Shown here one piece after another: positions 9,361 to 17,827 of a stretch of 51,187 nt of DNA. Location: the NCBI RefSeq assembly GCF_015477835.1, contig NZ_JADLQN010000011.1, positions 1 through 51,187 on the forward strand, in the 5' to 3' direction. Made by a program: the position numbers and the translations under genes. The notes under the pieces are model-generated. The model worked only from the letters and a program-made list of their open reading frames with translations, was not told where the DNA came from and made no database searches. Numbering within the stretch: the stretch's first letter is position 1; each line of letters starts with the position of its first letter. Origin of the DNA: Nocardia higoensis. GTDB lineage: Bacteria > Actinomycetota > Actinomycetes > Mycobacteriales > Mycobacteriaceae.

Positions 9361-9968
9361 CACATACTCCACGGTACGGAAACCCCAGGTGACGTGACCG
9401 GGTCGTTACCTACAGAGCATGAGGTGTACGGGTCGTCCATGAGTTTGAAGGGGCTTTTAGAGCTGATGAATGGTGTTGTCCTGTTCAGATGAACTTTTCG
9501 GTGTTCGGGTCTACTTTTCGTGGGTGGGTTCGGAGTTCGGATGTAGGTTTCGTGGCTGCTGATGCCGATCTGCAAAGATCCGCTCGCTGCTGTCAGTCGC
9601 TCCGCTGTCGATCGCTCCGTAGCGTGCTCCAGCCGGGCCGACGCCCCTCGATCCGAAAGGTAGATCCGAACACCTGCGCTGCCGAGCTGTGCGCCCCAAC
9701 TTTTCGTGCCGCAGGTCAGGCAGGCGCGGTCCGAAAGGTCCACGTGGACCGGACAAATGGGGGTGGGCGCGATGTGTGGGTTCGGATTGCGGATGCGCTG
9801 TGGATGAGGTGACGCTTTCCGTAGTGGGGATGGTGATGGCGCGCAGGGTTGTGGCTGCTACCGCCTGCGCTGCATGGGAGGTGGCGAATCCTCGACGCAC
9901 CGATCCGGCGGGCTCGCAGACGCGCGACACTCCCACCGACGACCGATGTCGATCTATAGTTGTCGGCT
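9361..9968. other. Gene-free region upstream of the MobF relaxase, candidate second oriT
   Basis: No gene is supported in these 608 bases. Three copies of ACTTTTCG (two near 9491-9520, one near 9700), two CCGAAAGGT words and a perfect 14-bp palindrome GGTCCACGTGGACC (9737-9750) occur. GTCCG and CGGAC flank the palindrome as an outer dyad. oriT of MobF systems usually lies next to the relaxase gene, so this is the natural place to look. A promoter for the rightward gene at 9969 must lie at the right end. Confidence 0.45.
9955..9960 (+). promoter_or_regulatory. Candidate -10 element for a leaderless transcript
   Basis: TATAGT ends 8 bases before the ATG at 9969. No ribosome binding site is present. 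Transcription from such a -10 would start at or within one or two bases of the ATG, as is common in Mycobacteriales. No clear -35 is seen. Confidence 0.45.
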
Positions 9969-10451
9969 ATGACTAGGCGAGGTGGGAAGTCCAAGCGGAC
10001 CCGTACCGACGCGTCGGCGGCCACGCGGGTACGGGCCGCTGCCCTGCGTGACCCCGCCGGCGCGACTGCGGTGAGCGGGTTCGCTGAGCGCGCCGCCCGC
10101 GCGGTGGAGGCGCCCCTGCTGATTCCGGCGTGGATCGCCTGGATCGCCGAACGCAACAAGCACACCGCGGCGTTCTGCTACCAGCTGCACTATCCGCCGC
10201 TGCGCGACGGGCAACCACACTGGCCGGATGGGGAGTTCTGGACCTACGAGCGGATCATGCGGGCCGAGAAGAGTGCTCGGGCGACCGAGCGGGCCCGCCG
10301 CTACCACGCAGACCGCCCCGGCCTCATCTCCGCCTACAGCCCGCCGCTGCCTGACGACGCGGAGTTCGAAGCCGCGCTCGACGCCGGCCGGGAGTGGACG
10401 GGGCACTTCTACTGCCTCGACCCCGCCCCGGATGTCGGAGCGGACCGATAG
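9969..10451 (+). CDS. Hypothetical protein
   Basis: This 160-residue basic-to-acidic protein has a Lys/Arg-rich N-terminus (TRRGGKSKRTRTD) and a central tryptophan/tyrosine-rich segment (IPAWIAWIAERNKHTAAFCYQLHYPP). I do not recognise it. The ATG at 9969 lacks a ribosome site and sits just behind a TATAGT box, suggesting a leaderless message. It heads a run of three short rightward genes (9969, 10512, 10915) that ends at the hairpin at 11205. Confidence 0.6.
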   Translation: MTRRGGKSKRTRTDASAATRVRAAALRDPAGATAVSGFAERAARAVEAPLLIPAWIAWIAERNKHTAAFCYQLHYPPLRDGQPHWPDGEFWTYERIMRAEKSARATERARRYHADRPGLISAYSPPLPDDAEFEAALDAGREWTGHFYCLDPAPDVGADR

Positions 10452-10511
10452 TCTCCACCGGCGTGGGCTGCCACGCCCGCCGGCGGGTGGTCACCGAGGA
10501 AGGGGTGGGCG

Positions 10512-10775
10512 ATGTATCCGCAGCCGTATCCGATGTACCGGTGCCTGAACATCTACTGCCTGGACCAGTTCCACGCCACCCCGACCTGTCCGCGGGCCAC
10601 CCCACCTGAGCCGGTGAGTTACGGACTCACCGACGCGGAGAGGCGCACGCTGCGCCATCTGCGGCACCTGGAACAGACCACCGACTTCCGTATGCCCGAA
10701 CCGCTGGACCTGCGCTGGCTGCTGCTGATCCCGCTCGCGGCAGGGGCATTCATCCTGCTCGCCCTGCTCTCCTGA
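10512..10775 (+). CDS. Small membrane-anchored protein
   Basis: This 87-residue protein starts at an ATG with GAGGAAGGGG just upstream. The N-terminal part is Pro/Tyr/Cys-rich (MYPQPYPMYRCLNIYC) and a charged helix follows. A single hydrophobic segment closes the protein (about residues 68-87: RWLLLIPLAAGAFILLALLS). This suggests a tail-anchored protein with its N-terminus in the cytoplasm. Four cysteine/histidine residues near the N-terminus could bind metal. The function is unknown. Confidence 0.6.
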   Translation: MYPQPYPMYRCLNIYCLDQFHATPTCPRATPPEPVSYGLTDAERRTLRHLRHLEQTTDFRMPEPLDLRWLLLIPLAAGAFILLALLS

Positions 10776-10914
10776 ATCGCTGGGTCAGCATGGCGGCGGT
10801 GAATCGCACCAATTGATCCTGCTCGACCTGCCGTAGAGGCACTGGGTTTGTCGGTCGGTTGTGTCACGCTGAGATGTTGGAGCAGCTCACCGACCGGTCG
10901 CAGGGGAGAACGAG

Positions 10915-11160
10915 ATGACCGATATCGCCGAAGGGCCCACGGTGCGGTTGGTCGCGCACTGCCGCCGCTGCCACGGCTGGCTGCTGTCCGCGCGATCGAT
11001 CGCCGCCGGTATCGGGCCGACGTGCGCGATCCGGGAACGCGCCGAGCAGCGCGCCGTCGACACCGCGGTGTCCTCGCCGACGTTGTTCGACCTACCCGTC
11101 ACTACCGCCGAGCAGACGATGCAAAGTGATCCGCTCGCCCTGTTCGACATTGCCAGCTGA
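10915..11160 (+). CDS. DUF6011-like small zinc-ribbon protein
   Basis: This 81-residue protein contains HCRRCHGWLLSARSIAAGIG followed by PTCAI. That is the CxxC...GIGPxC arrangement seen in the DUF6011 family common on actinobacterial plasmids and phages. The three cysteines plus the histidine next to the second one could hold a zinc ion. The function of the family is unknown. The ATG at 10915 follows a GGGGAGAACGAG ribosome site. A strong hairpin lies 45 bases after the stop. Confidence 0.7.
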   Translation: MTDIAEGPTVRLVAHCRRCHGWLLSARSIAAGIGPTCAIRERAEQRAVDTAVSSPTLFDLPVTTAEQTMQSDPLALFDIAS

Positions 11161-11204
11161 CTCGCAGCCGGGAGCCGCGGCCCGGTCGGTGCTCGGCGGA
11201 TACG

Positions 11205-11241
11205 CAACGGCGGGCCACTCCCATCAGGTGGCCCGCCGTTG
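11205..11241. terminator. Bidirectional hairpin terminator
   Basis: The arms 11205-11218 and 11228-11241 are a perfect 14-bp inverted repeat around a 9-base loop. It lies between the convergent genes ending at 11160 (+) and 11272 (-), and can serve both. Confidence 0.8.
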
Positions 11242-11271
11242 TCGTTGGGGCAGGCTCCGGTGGGAGTCCGG

Positions 11272-11700
11272 TTAAACCACGTTGCCCTGGGCGAGGATGC
11301 GGCATACGTCGGGCTCGGCCTCGTACATGGGTCCGTTGAGCGCGCCGAACTCGAAGTCTGCTCGGGCGCAAGCGCCGCGGAGCTCGTCGATGAAGTTCAC
11401 CATGACCTCTGCGCCGTACACCGGTTCGCAGTGGGTGACGAAGAAGATCACGCAGCTGCCGAACTGGTCGTAGCAGGCCACCCACATCATCCTCAGGTTG
11501 CCGAGGTCGAGTTCGAAGAAGCCGTTCGGTTTCTCCACGGAATGCTCGATGGTGGGGAAGTGTGCGCGAAGCTGCTGGGCGAACTGCACCGGAGGAAGGC
11601 TTCCGGACACGGTGGGGTTCAGTTGCACAGCTGCGTGAATGACTTTGTTGACCAGCGCTATCGCAGGGTTGGGATTGTTGGTGACGTTGATGGAGGGCAT
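11272..11700 (-). CDS. Hypothetical protein
   Basis: This 142-residue protein has an alternating hydrophobic pattern (FFELDLGNLRMMWVACYDQFG, VIFFVTHCEPVYG) suggestive of a small alpha/beta fold. I do not recognise the family. The ATG at 11700 has GAAGG about 8 bases upstream. The larger gene at 11787-13163 lies upstream in the same direction with an 86-base gap, so the two may share a transcript. The three cysteines are scattered rather than in a metal motif. Confidence 0.65.
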   Translation of the reverse strand: MPSINVTNNPNPAIALVNKVIHAAVQLNPTVSGSLPPVQFAQQLRAHFPTIEHSVEKPNGFFELDLGNLRMMWVACYDQFGSCVIFFVTHCEPVYGAEVMVNFIDELRGACARADFEFGALNGPMYEAEPDVCRILAQGNVV

Positions 11701-11786
11701 GATGTTTGCCTTCTTCCGGGCTGGTACGGGGTACTGGGACGGCTCTGTTGCTCAGGCGAGGTGGTTCGCGGGCTTGACGTTGGGGG

Positions 11787-13163
11787 TTAGTACCGCCACT
11801 CGGTCTTCAGTAGGCTCTCGGCCTCGGGGTCGAGGTTGGTGGGCGGATGTTTGATACCGGCGCCACCCCACTCGAGTAGTCGGCTGACGATCTTCACAGC
11901 ACTTTTGATGGTGCGTTGCCAGAGCAATTGGTTGGATAGCTCGGCATCCTCGGGCGCTTGGCTGGTGCTGTCAGGGGTCGCCCAGGGATAGTCCAAGTCG
12001 ACGATCATCGCGCGCCGCTGCCGAACCAAGGGCTCGACGCTGTCGACGAGCTCGTCGCGCCACGCGGCCCACCTGTCGACTGGCCAACGGGGACTGGCGT
12101 CCTTGAACCTCAAGGCCACCCGGTCCTGGTTTGCGATCATCCCGTCGGACTCCCGCAGGACCACCAGGAACGGCGGGTCGAAGTCGAAGTCGGCGGAGAG
12201 CAGGTCGACGACCGGATGGCCCTCGACGAGCTCGCCGTTGGTGTCGACGACTGCATGCCCGGTGTGGTGCAGCACGGTGCACTCCGTGGGCTTGAGCAGC
12301 TTGGACCGCAGCCCATCGTTGCGCAGCTTGTTCATCCGGGCGATGAACAGGTCGCGGTCACCGTCGAGGATCGGCGCGGCGACACGGCGAACCGAGGAGG
12401 CATTCTCTACGCCCCACCCAATCGCGCGACCGACCAGCGCGGCGACATTCGAGCACCAAGCGCTCTGCAGGGTCGAGACGATCACGATCGAGGTGCCGAG
12501 CTTGGGCAGATCAAGTGGCATCGGCGAAGGTGAGCGATCGCGGGAGAAAGCGGGGATCAGCAGGTGCACAACCTGATCAGGAGCGGTCGGTACTGCGGGC
12601 AGGGCGAGGGGACGCACCGCCGGTCCGGCGAACACTGCTCGATCGCCGAGGATCTGACCGAAGTCCTCCATGAACATCCCGCGTACGGTTTTGCCCTCCT
12701 CGAGCAGTTCAGGCCGCGACAAGGTGACTGCGACTCGGGTGGTCGTGAGCACCTTCAGCGTGTCCGACGGGCCCGAGAGGTAGGGCAAGATGCCGCAAGC
12801 CCAACGGCCGGAGGCGGTGATGTCGCGCACCACACCGATTCCCGACTCGCCCGGGTCGGTGGCGAGATGTTCATGGATGGCGTTCAGTTTCATTCGTAGC
12901 TCCTTGTTCGCGATGACCAGCGATTCCGCTGTGGGTACACCAGGAAGCAAGGCGCGTAGCAGTTCGTCGGCTCGAATCTGCAGTAGCTCCACCGATGTGT
13001 GGAGAAAAGCGATGTCGTCCTCGTTGAGAACACCGTTACTGATCCGCCGGGTCACGCGCCCCTTGTAGGGGCTGCCCGGCCCGTAGATGGCGCGAGTCAG
13101 CGCTTCAGCGCTCACACTCGCCTCCTGCATCTTTCCGATGATCAGGTCGGTCAGGGGGTCCAT
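11787..13163 (-). CDS. Hypothetical 458-residue protein with HTH-like N-terminus
   Basis: A strong ribosome site (GGAGG) precedes the ATG at 13163. Residues 1-75 resemble a plasmid or phage-type regulator N-terminus (EALTRAIYG, then RRISNGVLNEDDIAFLH), with a helix-turn-helix-like rhythm. The remainder is a mixed alpha/beta protein of unknown family with hydrophobic core strands (TSIVIVSTLQSAW, PPFLVVLRESDG, RAMIVDLDYPW). The two-part layout, sensor or effector after a DNA-binding-like head, is an inference. It probably shares a transcript with the 142-residue protein gene downstream. Confidence 0.65.
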   Translation of the reverse strand: MDPLTDLIIGKMQEASVSAEALTRAIYGPGSPYKGRVTRRISNGVLNEDDIAFLHTSVELLQIRADELLRALLPGVPTAESLVIANKELRMKLNAIHEHLATDPGESGIGVVRDITASGRWACGILPYLSGPSDTLKVLTTTRVAVTLSRPELLEEGKTVRGMFMEDFGQILGDRAVFAGPAVRPLALPAVPTAPDQVVHLLIPAFSRDRSPSPMPLDLPKLGTSIVIVSTLQSAWCSNVAALVGRAIGWGVENASSVRRVAAPILDGDRDLFIARMNKLRNDGLRSKLLKPTECTVLHHTGHAVVDTNGELVEGHPVVDLLSADFDFDPPFLVVLRESDGMIANQDRVALRFKDASPRWPVDRWAAWRDELVDSVEPLVRQRRAMIVDLDYPWATPDSTSQAPEDAELSNQLLWQRTIKSAVKIVSRLLEWGGAGIKHPPTNLDPEAESLLKTEWRY

Positions 13164-13414
13164 CTAGCGCGCCTCCTTGTCTGTGTATCGCCAGCATGGC
13201 TGCGTCATTGCCGCTCGCGCTCTACCGAATTCCGGCTTCTGCGAACCGCTTTTCGGTACCGGCCGGATGGGGTCGAAGATTGTCACGAAAAGCGATCTGA
13301 AGCAGTCGTTTTCAGCGCTATCTGGCAGAAATCTGAAGCCGTAGCTTGGGTTTCACCGACAGGGATTCACAGCGCGGGTCCCAGCAGGCATCACCCACCT
13401 GAAAGGACGACACC

Positions 13415-13603
13415 ATGACCGACTTGGCCTCGAATGCCACCAACCAGCCGGCCCCGCAGCCGGGCCCGGCGACCTTCTGGGAGCTCTATATCGCGATCCT
13501 CACCGCGATCCCGGTGGGGCTCCTGGTGGACTGGCCCACCGCTGTGCAGACGATGCTGACGGTGTTCGCCGGTCTCATGGCCGGCCGTAACACCCAGGCA
13601 TAG
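13415..13603 (+). CDS. Small membrane protein
   Basis: This 62-residue protein has a polar N-terminal tail of about 22 residues and two hydrophobic segments (WELYIAILTAIPVGLLV and AVQTMLTVFAGLMAG). A clear AAGGACG ribosome site precedes the ATG at 13415, and a strong terminator follows the stop. It is monocistronic. Nothing in the sequence shows what it does. Confidence 0.7.
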   Translation: MTDLASNATNQPAPQPGPATFWELYIAILTAIPVGLLVDWPTAVQTMLTVFAGLMAGRNTQA

Positions 13604-13632
13604 GTGGCTGGCGCGGGCCAGCCGCCCGCTCC

Positions 13633-13665
13633 GCCCCTGAGCGCCATGCTCAGGGGCATTTTTTT
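13633..13665 (+). terminator. Rho-independent terminator
   Basis: A perfect 10-bp stem (13633-13642 with 13648-13657) with a 5-base loop is followed by a run of seven T. It ends the small membrane protein gene. Confidence 0.9.
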
Positions 13666-13932
13666 GCCCAGCTATGGAGCCGATTGACGGACTTGCGCTT
13701 CGAACAGCGCTGCCTAGGGGTGGATCATGCGGGCGAAGTGGAAGCGCTCAGGCGACGAGACTCTGCCCTATCCCGGCGTCCTGCGCCCCCGGGCCGATAG
13801 GCCGGGGAGTGGCCATATGGGCGGTAGCGCTACTGGAGTCGCTCGACACAGTCGTCCACACGCTGATTGCTGCGCTGCGTTTTCGGCTCGAACTCCCGGA
13901 CAGCACGTCGGTGACACCGCGTCGTCGCCTGT

Positions 13933-14133
13933 CTACCGAAGGTCTTTGGGGCCTTTGCCGTCGCGGATCCGGGAGACGTATTCGCGGCTGAAGTCGGCAT
14001 CGCGGGCCACCGCGCTCACCCCGACCCCGGCGTCGAGGGCCGCGGTGATCGCGGCGAACAGGTCGGCGCGAGCGCGGTCGTAGGCATCGCGGGCCGCGCG
14101 CAGGGCGACGCGGTGTTCGTCGTGCTGGTTCAC
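13933..14133 (-). CDS. Small helix-turn-helix repressor
   Basis: This protein of about 66 residues is nearly all one HTH unit: AVARDADFSREYVSRIRDG (about residues 41-59) after an amphipathic helix. It resembles short Cro/XRE-type plasmid repressors. The GTG at 14133 is my choice of start; there is no good ribosome site and other GTG codons lie just upstream in frame. It is divergent from the methyltransferase operon at 14242. Two palindromes of the CAACAnTGTTG kind lie between them, so it probably represses both itself and that operon. Confidence 0.6.
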   Translation of the reverse strand: MNQHDEHRVALRAARDAYDRARADLFAAITAALDAGVGVSAVARDADFSREYVSRIRDGKGPKDLR

Positions 14134-14159
14134 ACCCACAGCATCGCACACAAATTTGC

Positions 14160-14214
14160 CAACATTGTTGACAGGTGCGCGGTCGCGCCTCACTGTGGAC
14201 ATTGTTGACAACAA
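14160..14214. promoter_or_regulatory. Two palindromic operators between divergent genes
   Basis: CAACATTGTTG (14160-14170) and TTGTTGACAACAA (14202-14214) are palindromes with one unpaired centre base. A third half-site, GTTGACA, follows. They share the TTGTTG/CAACA word and lie in the promoter zone between the small repressor (14133, -) and the gene at 14242 (+). This is the usual layout for an autoregulating repressor. Confidence 0.6.
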
Positions 14215-14241
14215 AGTTGACATCTCTGTTTGGAGTTCCGC

Positions 14242-15063
14242 ATGACCTACACCATTTCGCTGGCCGCGCGCACGACCGTGCCCGCCTTCTACGGCACCGG
14301 TGTCCATGCCCCGCCGGTCCCCGACCGCAGCCTGCGGGAGGTCCACGCCGACGTCGGCGTGAGCCTCGCGCTCGCGGTCGAGGCCGTCCGCGCCCGCAGC
14401 CTCGGTTCGCCGCCCTGGGCGGCGTGGCTGCTCGAGCAGGCCGAGACCACTCTGATCCGATCTGGCCTGGATGCCCGGCTCTACTACGCCGAACTCACCG
14501 CGCTGCACCAGGTTCTGACCGGCCGCGAGGTCGACGAGGCGCTGGCGGAGCACAGCTGGAGCAGTGTCGGCGCGGACTACCGGGCCCGCGCCGGGATCCG
14601 AGCCGCCGCGGTGCACGTTCAGTTGCGTGAGCCGCATCCGCAGGTGCTGGAGTGGCTGCTGCACCTGCAGGACCGCGCCCTGCTGCCGGGCGCCCGCCGT
14701 GATGCGGTGGTGGGTGCGCGTGAGCATCTGCTGTCCTACGGGATCGACCCCACCGACCAGGTGGTGCTCGACGAGCTCACCGCCCGCCGTCGGGTGGGGG
14801 AGTGGGTGCCGCAGCACCGGGGGCAGGGCTACTTCGTCTATGGCGGGGCCTTGTCCGGGCGGACCGGAACCTATGTGCACCCGGACATGACCACCCCGCT
14901 GGCCGAGCTGCTCGACGCTGCGACCCCACTGACGGGCGCCGAGGTCGACCTGCTGGCCCGGGCACGGGCCGTCGACCACGCGGTGTTGGGGCCGGTGTGG
15001 GTGGCCGGTGTGGTGGAGCTTCTGGTGGACTGGGTCGAGCACGTCTCGGTGGGTGTGCGATGA
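14242..15063 (+). CDS. Hypothetical protein, first gene of the methyltransferase operon
   Basis: This 273-residue protein is mostly helical and Ala/Leu/Arg-rich (LYYAELTALHQVLTGREVDEALAEH). A C-terminal part follows with GQGYFVYGGALSGRTGTYVH. The ATG at 14242 has TGGAG at good spacing; a TTG 12 bases upstream is less likely. Its stop overlaps the start of the C5 methyltransferase (ATGA), so the two are translated together. I do not recognise the family. A role linked to the methylase, such as an accessory or regulator, is a guess from position only. Confidence 0.65.
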   Translation: MTYTISLAARTTVPAFYGTGVHAPPVPDRSLREVHADVGVSLALAVEAVRARSLGSPPWAAWLLEQAETTLIRSGLDARLYYAELTALHQVLTGREVDEALAEHSWSSVGADYRARAGIRAAAVHVQLREPHPQVLEWLLHLQDRALLPGARRDAVVGAREHLLSYGIDPTDQVVLDELTARRRVGEWVPQHRGQGYFVYGGALSGRTGTYVHPDMTTPLAELLDAATPLTGAEVDLLARARAVDHAVLGPVWVAGVVELLVDWVEHVSVGVR

Positions 15064-16649
15064 GCCTGCGTTCGACGGTGTATTTCGCCGGGTGGGGTGG
15101 GGACTCACTGGGCTGGGATCAGGTGCCCGGTATCCAGGTCGCCCTGGCCGCCAACCACAACCCGATTTGCGTGGACGTGCACAGTCTGAATTTCCCGGCG
15201 GCCGAGCATCTTCCGCCCGGCGACGTGAAGGCCATCGACCTGGCCACGCTGCCGTATTCGGAGTTGTTCTGGGCTTCGCCGGCGTGCCCGGCCTGGACCG
15301 ACGCCAAGGGCAAGAAACGGTATTTCGACCGGTCCAACCAGTACACGCTGATCGACGACGAGCAGCTGGGAGTGGTGATCGACGATCCGGCCGAGTCCCG
15401 GTCTCGTGCCCTGATCGAGCAGATCCCGCGCTATCTGCGGGCGATGGCCGGGCGGGGGACCCCGGTGCTGGGTGGGGTGATGGAGAACGTCATCCAGTGC
15501 CGCCGCTGGGACCAGTGGGGCCGCTGGCTCCGCGAGATCCAGGACATCGGGCCCGGCTACGAGACGCGGGTGATCGCGTTGAACTCGATGCACGCCGTGC
15601 CCCGCACCTGCCTGCCCGCCCCACAGTCCCGCGACCGGCTCTACGTCATGTACTGGCTGAAATCCTTGGGTCGGCGCCCGGACTTCGACAAGTGGCTGCG
15701 CCCGCACGCCTACTGCCCGACCTGCGACCAGGTGGTGGAGGCGGTGCAGTCGTGGAAGCAGCCCGGCGTCGAGATGGGCCGCTATGGGCGCAATGGCCAA
15801 TATGTCTACCGGTGCCCGTCGAAGTCGTGCCGGTTCGCGGTGGTGGAGCCGTTCACGACCCCGGCCGCCGCCGCGATCGACTGGGGCCTGGATCCGGGGG
15901 AGCGGATCGGGGAGCGGGTCCGCCCGCTGGCGGCCGCGACGTTGGAGCGGATCCGGATCGGGTTGTCGCGCTTCGCTGGTGAGCCGATGCTCGCTCCGGC
16001 GGGCGGGACCTGGCGCACCGAGGCGACCGCGGTGACCGCACCGATGCCGACGCGCACCACCCGCGAAACCGATGGGCTGGTGATCCCGGACGGGTGGGTG
16101 GTGCAGACCAGTAAGCGTTCCACCCAGCCCGCCCGCTGCACGGGGTTGCCGATGCCGACTCAGACCAGCCGACGAGAACTCGGCTTGGCCATCCCGCCGT
16201 TCATCGCCTCGTTGCGTGGGGGCGGCAGTAAGAAGACCGCCCACCGGGTCACCGAGCCGTTGTCGACGTTCTCGGCGCGCGGGTTCCATCACGGCCTGGT
16301 GCAGCCGCCCGGGTCCGATGCCGCGCGCGAGCAGCTGTTGGTGCCGTACTACCGGACCGGGCAGGCGCGGCCGGTCGGTGAGCCGATGGGCACGCTGACC
16401 ACCCGCGACCGCCACGGGTTGCTCGGCGTCGACCCCGAGCGGCTCATCGAGGCGTGCACGTTCCGGATGTTGGAGCCCGACGAGATCCGAGCCGGGATGG
16501 CGTTCCCGGCGACCTTCCGCCCGCTCGGGGACAAGCGCACGCAGGCGGCTGGCTACGGCAACGCCGTCACCCCACCGGCGGCCGAGGTCCTCGGCTGCGC
16601 GCTGGTGGAGGCCATCACCGGCGAAACGATCGAAAGGAGCGTCGCATGA
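15060..16649 (+). CDS. C5 cytosine DNA methyltransferase with inserted zinc finger
   Basis: This 529-residue enzyme would transfer a methyl group from SAM to cytosine C5. Motif I is FAGWGGDSLGW (9-19). The catalytic cysteine is Cys76 in WASPACPAWT, a PxC variant of the usual PCQ. The ENV motif is at 142-144. The QSRDR motif is at 189-193, and motif X is GNAVTPPAAE near the C-terminus. A CxxC...CxxxxC finger (Cys219, 222, 252, 257) sits at the start of the target-recognition region. The ATG overlaps the previous stop. No cognate endonuclease is adjacent, so it is an orphan, likely self-protection or an anti-restriction device. The long inserted middle region resembles actinophage-type enzymes. 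Confidence 0.88.
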   Translation: MSLRSTVYFAGWGGDSLGWDQVPGIQVALAANHNPICVDVHSLNFPAAEHLPPGDVKAIDLATLPYSELFWASPACPAWTDAKGKKRYFDRSNQYTLIDDEQLGVVIDDPAESRSRALIEQIPRYLRAMAGRGTPVLGGVMENVIQCRRWDQWGRWLREIQDIGPGYETRVIALNSMHAVPRTCLPAPQSRDRLYVMYWLKSLGRRPDFDKWLRPHAYCPTCDQVVEAVQSWKQPGVEMGRYGRNGQYVYRCPSKSCRFAVVEPFTTPAAAAIDWGLDPGERIGERVRPLAAATLERIRIGLSRFAGEPMLAPAGGTWRTEATAVTAPMPTRTTRETDGLVIPDGWVVQTSKRSTQPARCTGLPMPTQTSRRELGLAIPPFIASLRGGGSKKTAHRVTEPLSTFSARGFHHGLVQPPGSDAAREQLLVPYYRTGQARPVGEPMGTLTTRDRHGLLGVDPERLIEACTFRMLEPDEIRAGMAFPATFRPLGDKRTQAAGYGNAVTPPAAEVLGCALVEAITGETIERSVA

Positions 16650-16720
16650 GCGGCGGCAGCTACACCGGCTGCGCACCGGACTCGACGGTCACCCGTATCG
16701 AATGGCGGTATCTGTCCTGA
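16646..16720 (+). CDS. Possible 24-residue micro-protein
   Basis: A short frame starts with an ATGA overlap on the methyltransferase stop and has GAAAGGAGC as a ribosome site 5 bases before. It encodes MSGGSYTGCAPDSTVTRIEW plus four residues. Good translation signals but very short length leave it uncertain. A terminator hairpin follows. Confidence 0.35.
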   Translation: MSGGSYTGCAPDSTVTRIEWRYLS

Positions 16721-16771
16721 TCGACCAGCCCGTCACCACCCCGGCGGCGGGCACCTGACCAACCCAGCATC

Positions 16772-16807
16772 GGCGAGGGCCTGGACACCGGCGTCCAGGC
16801 CCTCGCC
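16772..16807 (+). terminator. Hairpin terminator of the methyltransferase operon
   Basis: A perfect 15-bp stem (16772-16786 with 16793-16807) encloses a 6-base loop. There is no T run. Confidence 0.75.
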
Positions 16808-16869
16808 GCGTATCCCGCGCGAGCGGGCGGGCGATGACTATCGTGAAGCACCGGAAGGGCAGGGGCAGC

Positions 16870-17100
16870 ATGTATCTGGAGACCGAAGGCATCGCCGAAG
16901 TACCCGGCGAGCAGACCGCCGCCGAATGGGGGACCTACTTCCACACCAATCCCCACCACGGAAAAGACCACGCCGCGCTGACCCGGGAACTGCTCGAGGT
17001 GGCCGGCGAAACCCGCCGCCGACGCCTGTACGGCAACGACACCGACGACCAGTGGTGGCGTGCCCACTACCTCCGCGCGGCCCGCGCCGAGCTGAACTGA
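16870..17100 (+). CDS. Hypothetical small acidic protein
   Basis: This protein of about 76 residues starts at the ATG at 16870, behind an AGGGCAGGGG-like ribosome site; an in-frame ATG at 16834 would add 12 basic residues. It contains EQTAAEWGTYFHTNPHHGKD and a C-terminal basic helix with DDQWWRAHYLRAARAEL. I do not recognise the family. The next 500 bases contain only weak frames. Confidence 0.5.
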   Translation: MYLETEGIAEVPGEQTAAEWGTYFHTNPHHGKDHAALTRELLEVAGETRRRRLYGNDTDDQWWRAHYLRAARAELN

Positions 17101-17235
17101 CCTGCGATCCCGTCGATCCGAGGGCAAGCCCTCCCACACGGGCAGGCCGCAGCGGCCCTCGCCCGGACCGGACAGTCACAGGGCATCACCACCGCCGCCC
17201 GGAACCACCACGGTCCGGGCGGCGTCGACTTCGGC

Positions 17236-17412
17236 ATGACCGAGCAGACCACACAGACGCGATGGGCCGCCGCACGGCTGCGGATCCGCCTCGCCAACCA
17301 CGGCCAGCTCTACACCCGCCGACGCACCCGCCGCCAGCACTCGGCCCTCGAATCCGTGTCCGAAACCGGAACCCACCCAGTTCACGGCACCCGCGGGGAG
17401 CGGCGGCTGTGA
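17236..17412 (+). CDS. Doubtful short basic ORF
   Basis: This 58-residue frame (MTEQTTQTRWAAARLRIRLA at its start) is rich in Arg and Gln. It has no clear ribosome site. The frame is open back to 17101, so the start is uncertain. It could be a real small basic protein or chance. The rest of 17101-17608 shows nothing else I can support. Confidence 0.25.
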   Translation: MTEQTTQTRWAAARLRIRLANHGQLYTRRRTRRQHSALESVSETGTHPVHGTRGERRL

Positions 17413-17608
17413 TCGCCGCCCGGCCGCGACAGCAACAGGGAGGCTCTCGGCTCTCCTACCGGCGCCATGTCACCGTCGCGCCCGACCATTCGTGACCGCG
17501 CCGGGCCGTGCGGTCACGGCGGATCGGAAACGGGTTGTGGTGGAACCGAATCGGTTCCGGAGGCGTCCAACCAGATGTCCAACCACACCATCCACAGGGG
17601 GGAACATC

Positions 17609-17827
17609 ATGGTCAGGACAGTCAAAGCAGCAGTCGGCGCCGTCATGCTGGGGGCATTGCTGATAGCGCCCGCCGCGGTGGCCGGCACCGCTACCGCGAC
17701 CACCATGAACTGCGTGTACACCGGCCCGATCGTCGGGCACCCTGGCATGCAGTACGTCTGCTACGTGATCCACGACGACAACTCGAGGGAGACTTTCTAT
17801 GCACCCGGCCCCGCAGGGCGGCTCTGA
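17609..17827 (+). CDS. Small secreted protein
   Basis: This 72-residue protein has a classical signal peptide: a basic start (MVRTVKAAV), a hydrophobic core (GAVMLGALLIAPAAVA), and likely cleavage after an AxA near residue 25-30. The mature part is about 45 residues with two cysteines (NCVYTG and YVCYV) that could form a disulfide. A strong AGGGGGG ribosome site precedes the ATG. The stop overlaps the next gene by 29 bases. The function is unknown; a secreted plasmid-encoded peptide could act at the cell surface. Confidence 0.7.
   Translation: MVRTVKAAVGAVMLGALLIAPAAVAGTATATTMNCVYTGPIVGHPGMQYVCYVIHDDNSRETFYAPGPAGRL

Noticed and set aside
7648..9492. 614-residue plus-strand open frame opposite the MobF relaxase
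   Set aside because: It is a GC-rich antisense shadow: low-complexity Arg/Gly/Asp composition, no ribosome site, and the minus-strand frame has full relaxase motifs.
13674..13991. 105-residue plus-strand frame after the terminator
   Set aside because: A short hydrophobic patch is present but there is no ribosome site, and it runs into the 3' end of the divergent repressor gene.
15105..16676. 523-residue minus-strand frame opposite the methyltransferase
   Set aside because: The plus strand has all C5 methyltransferase motifs; the minus frame is Arg/Gly/Pro shadow.
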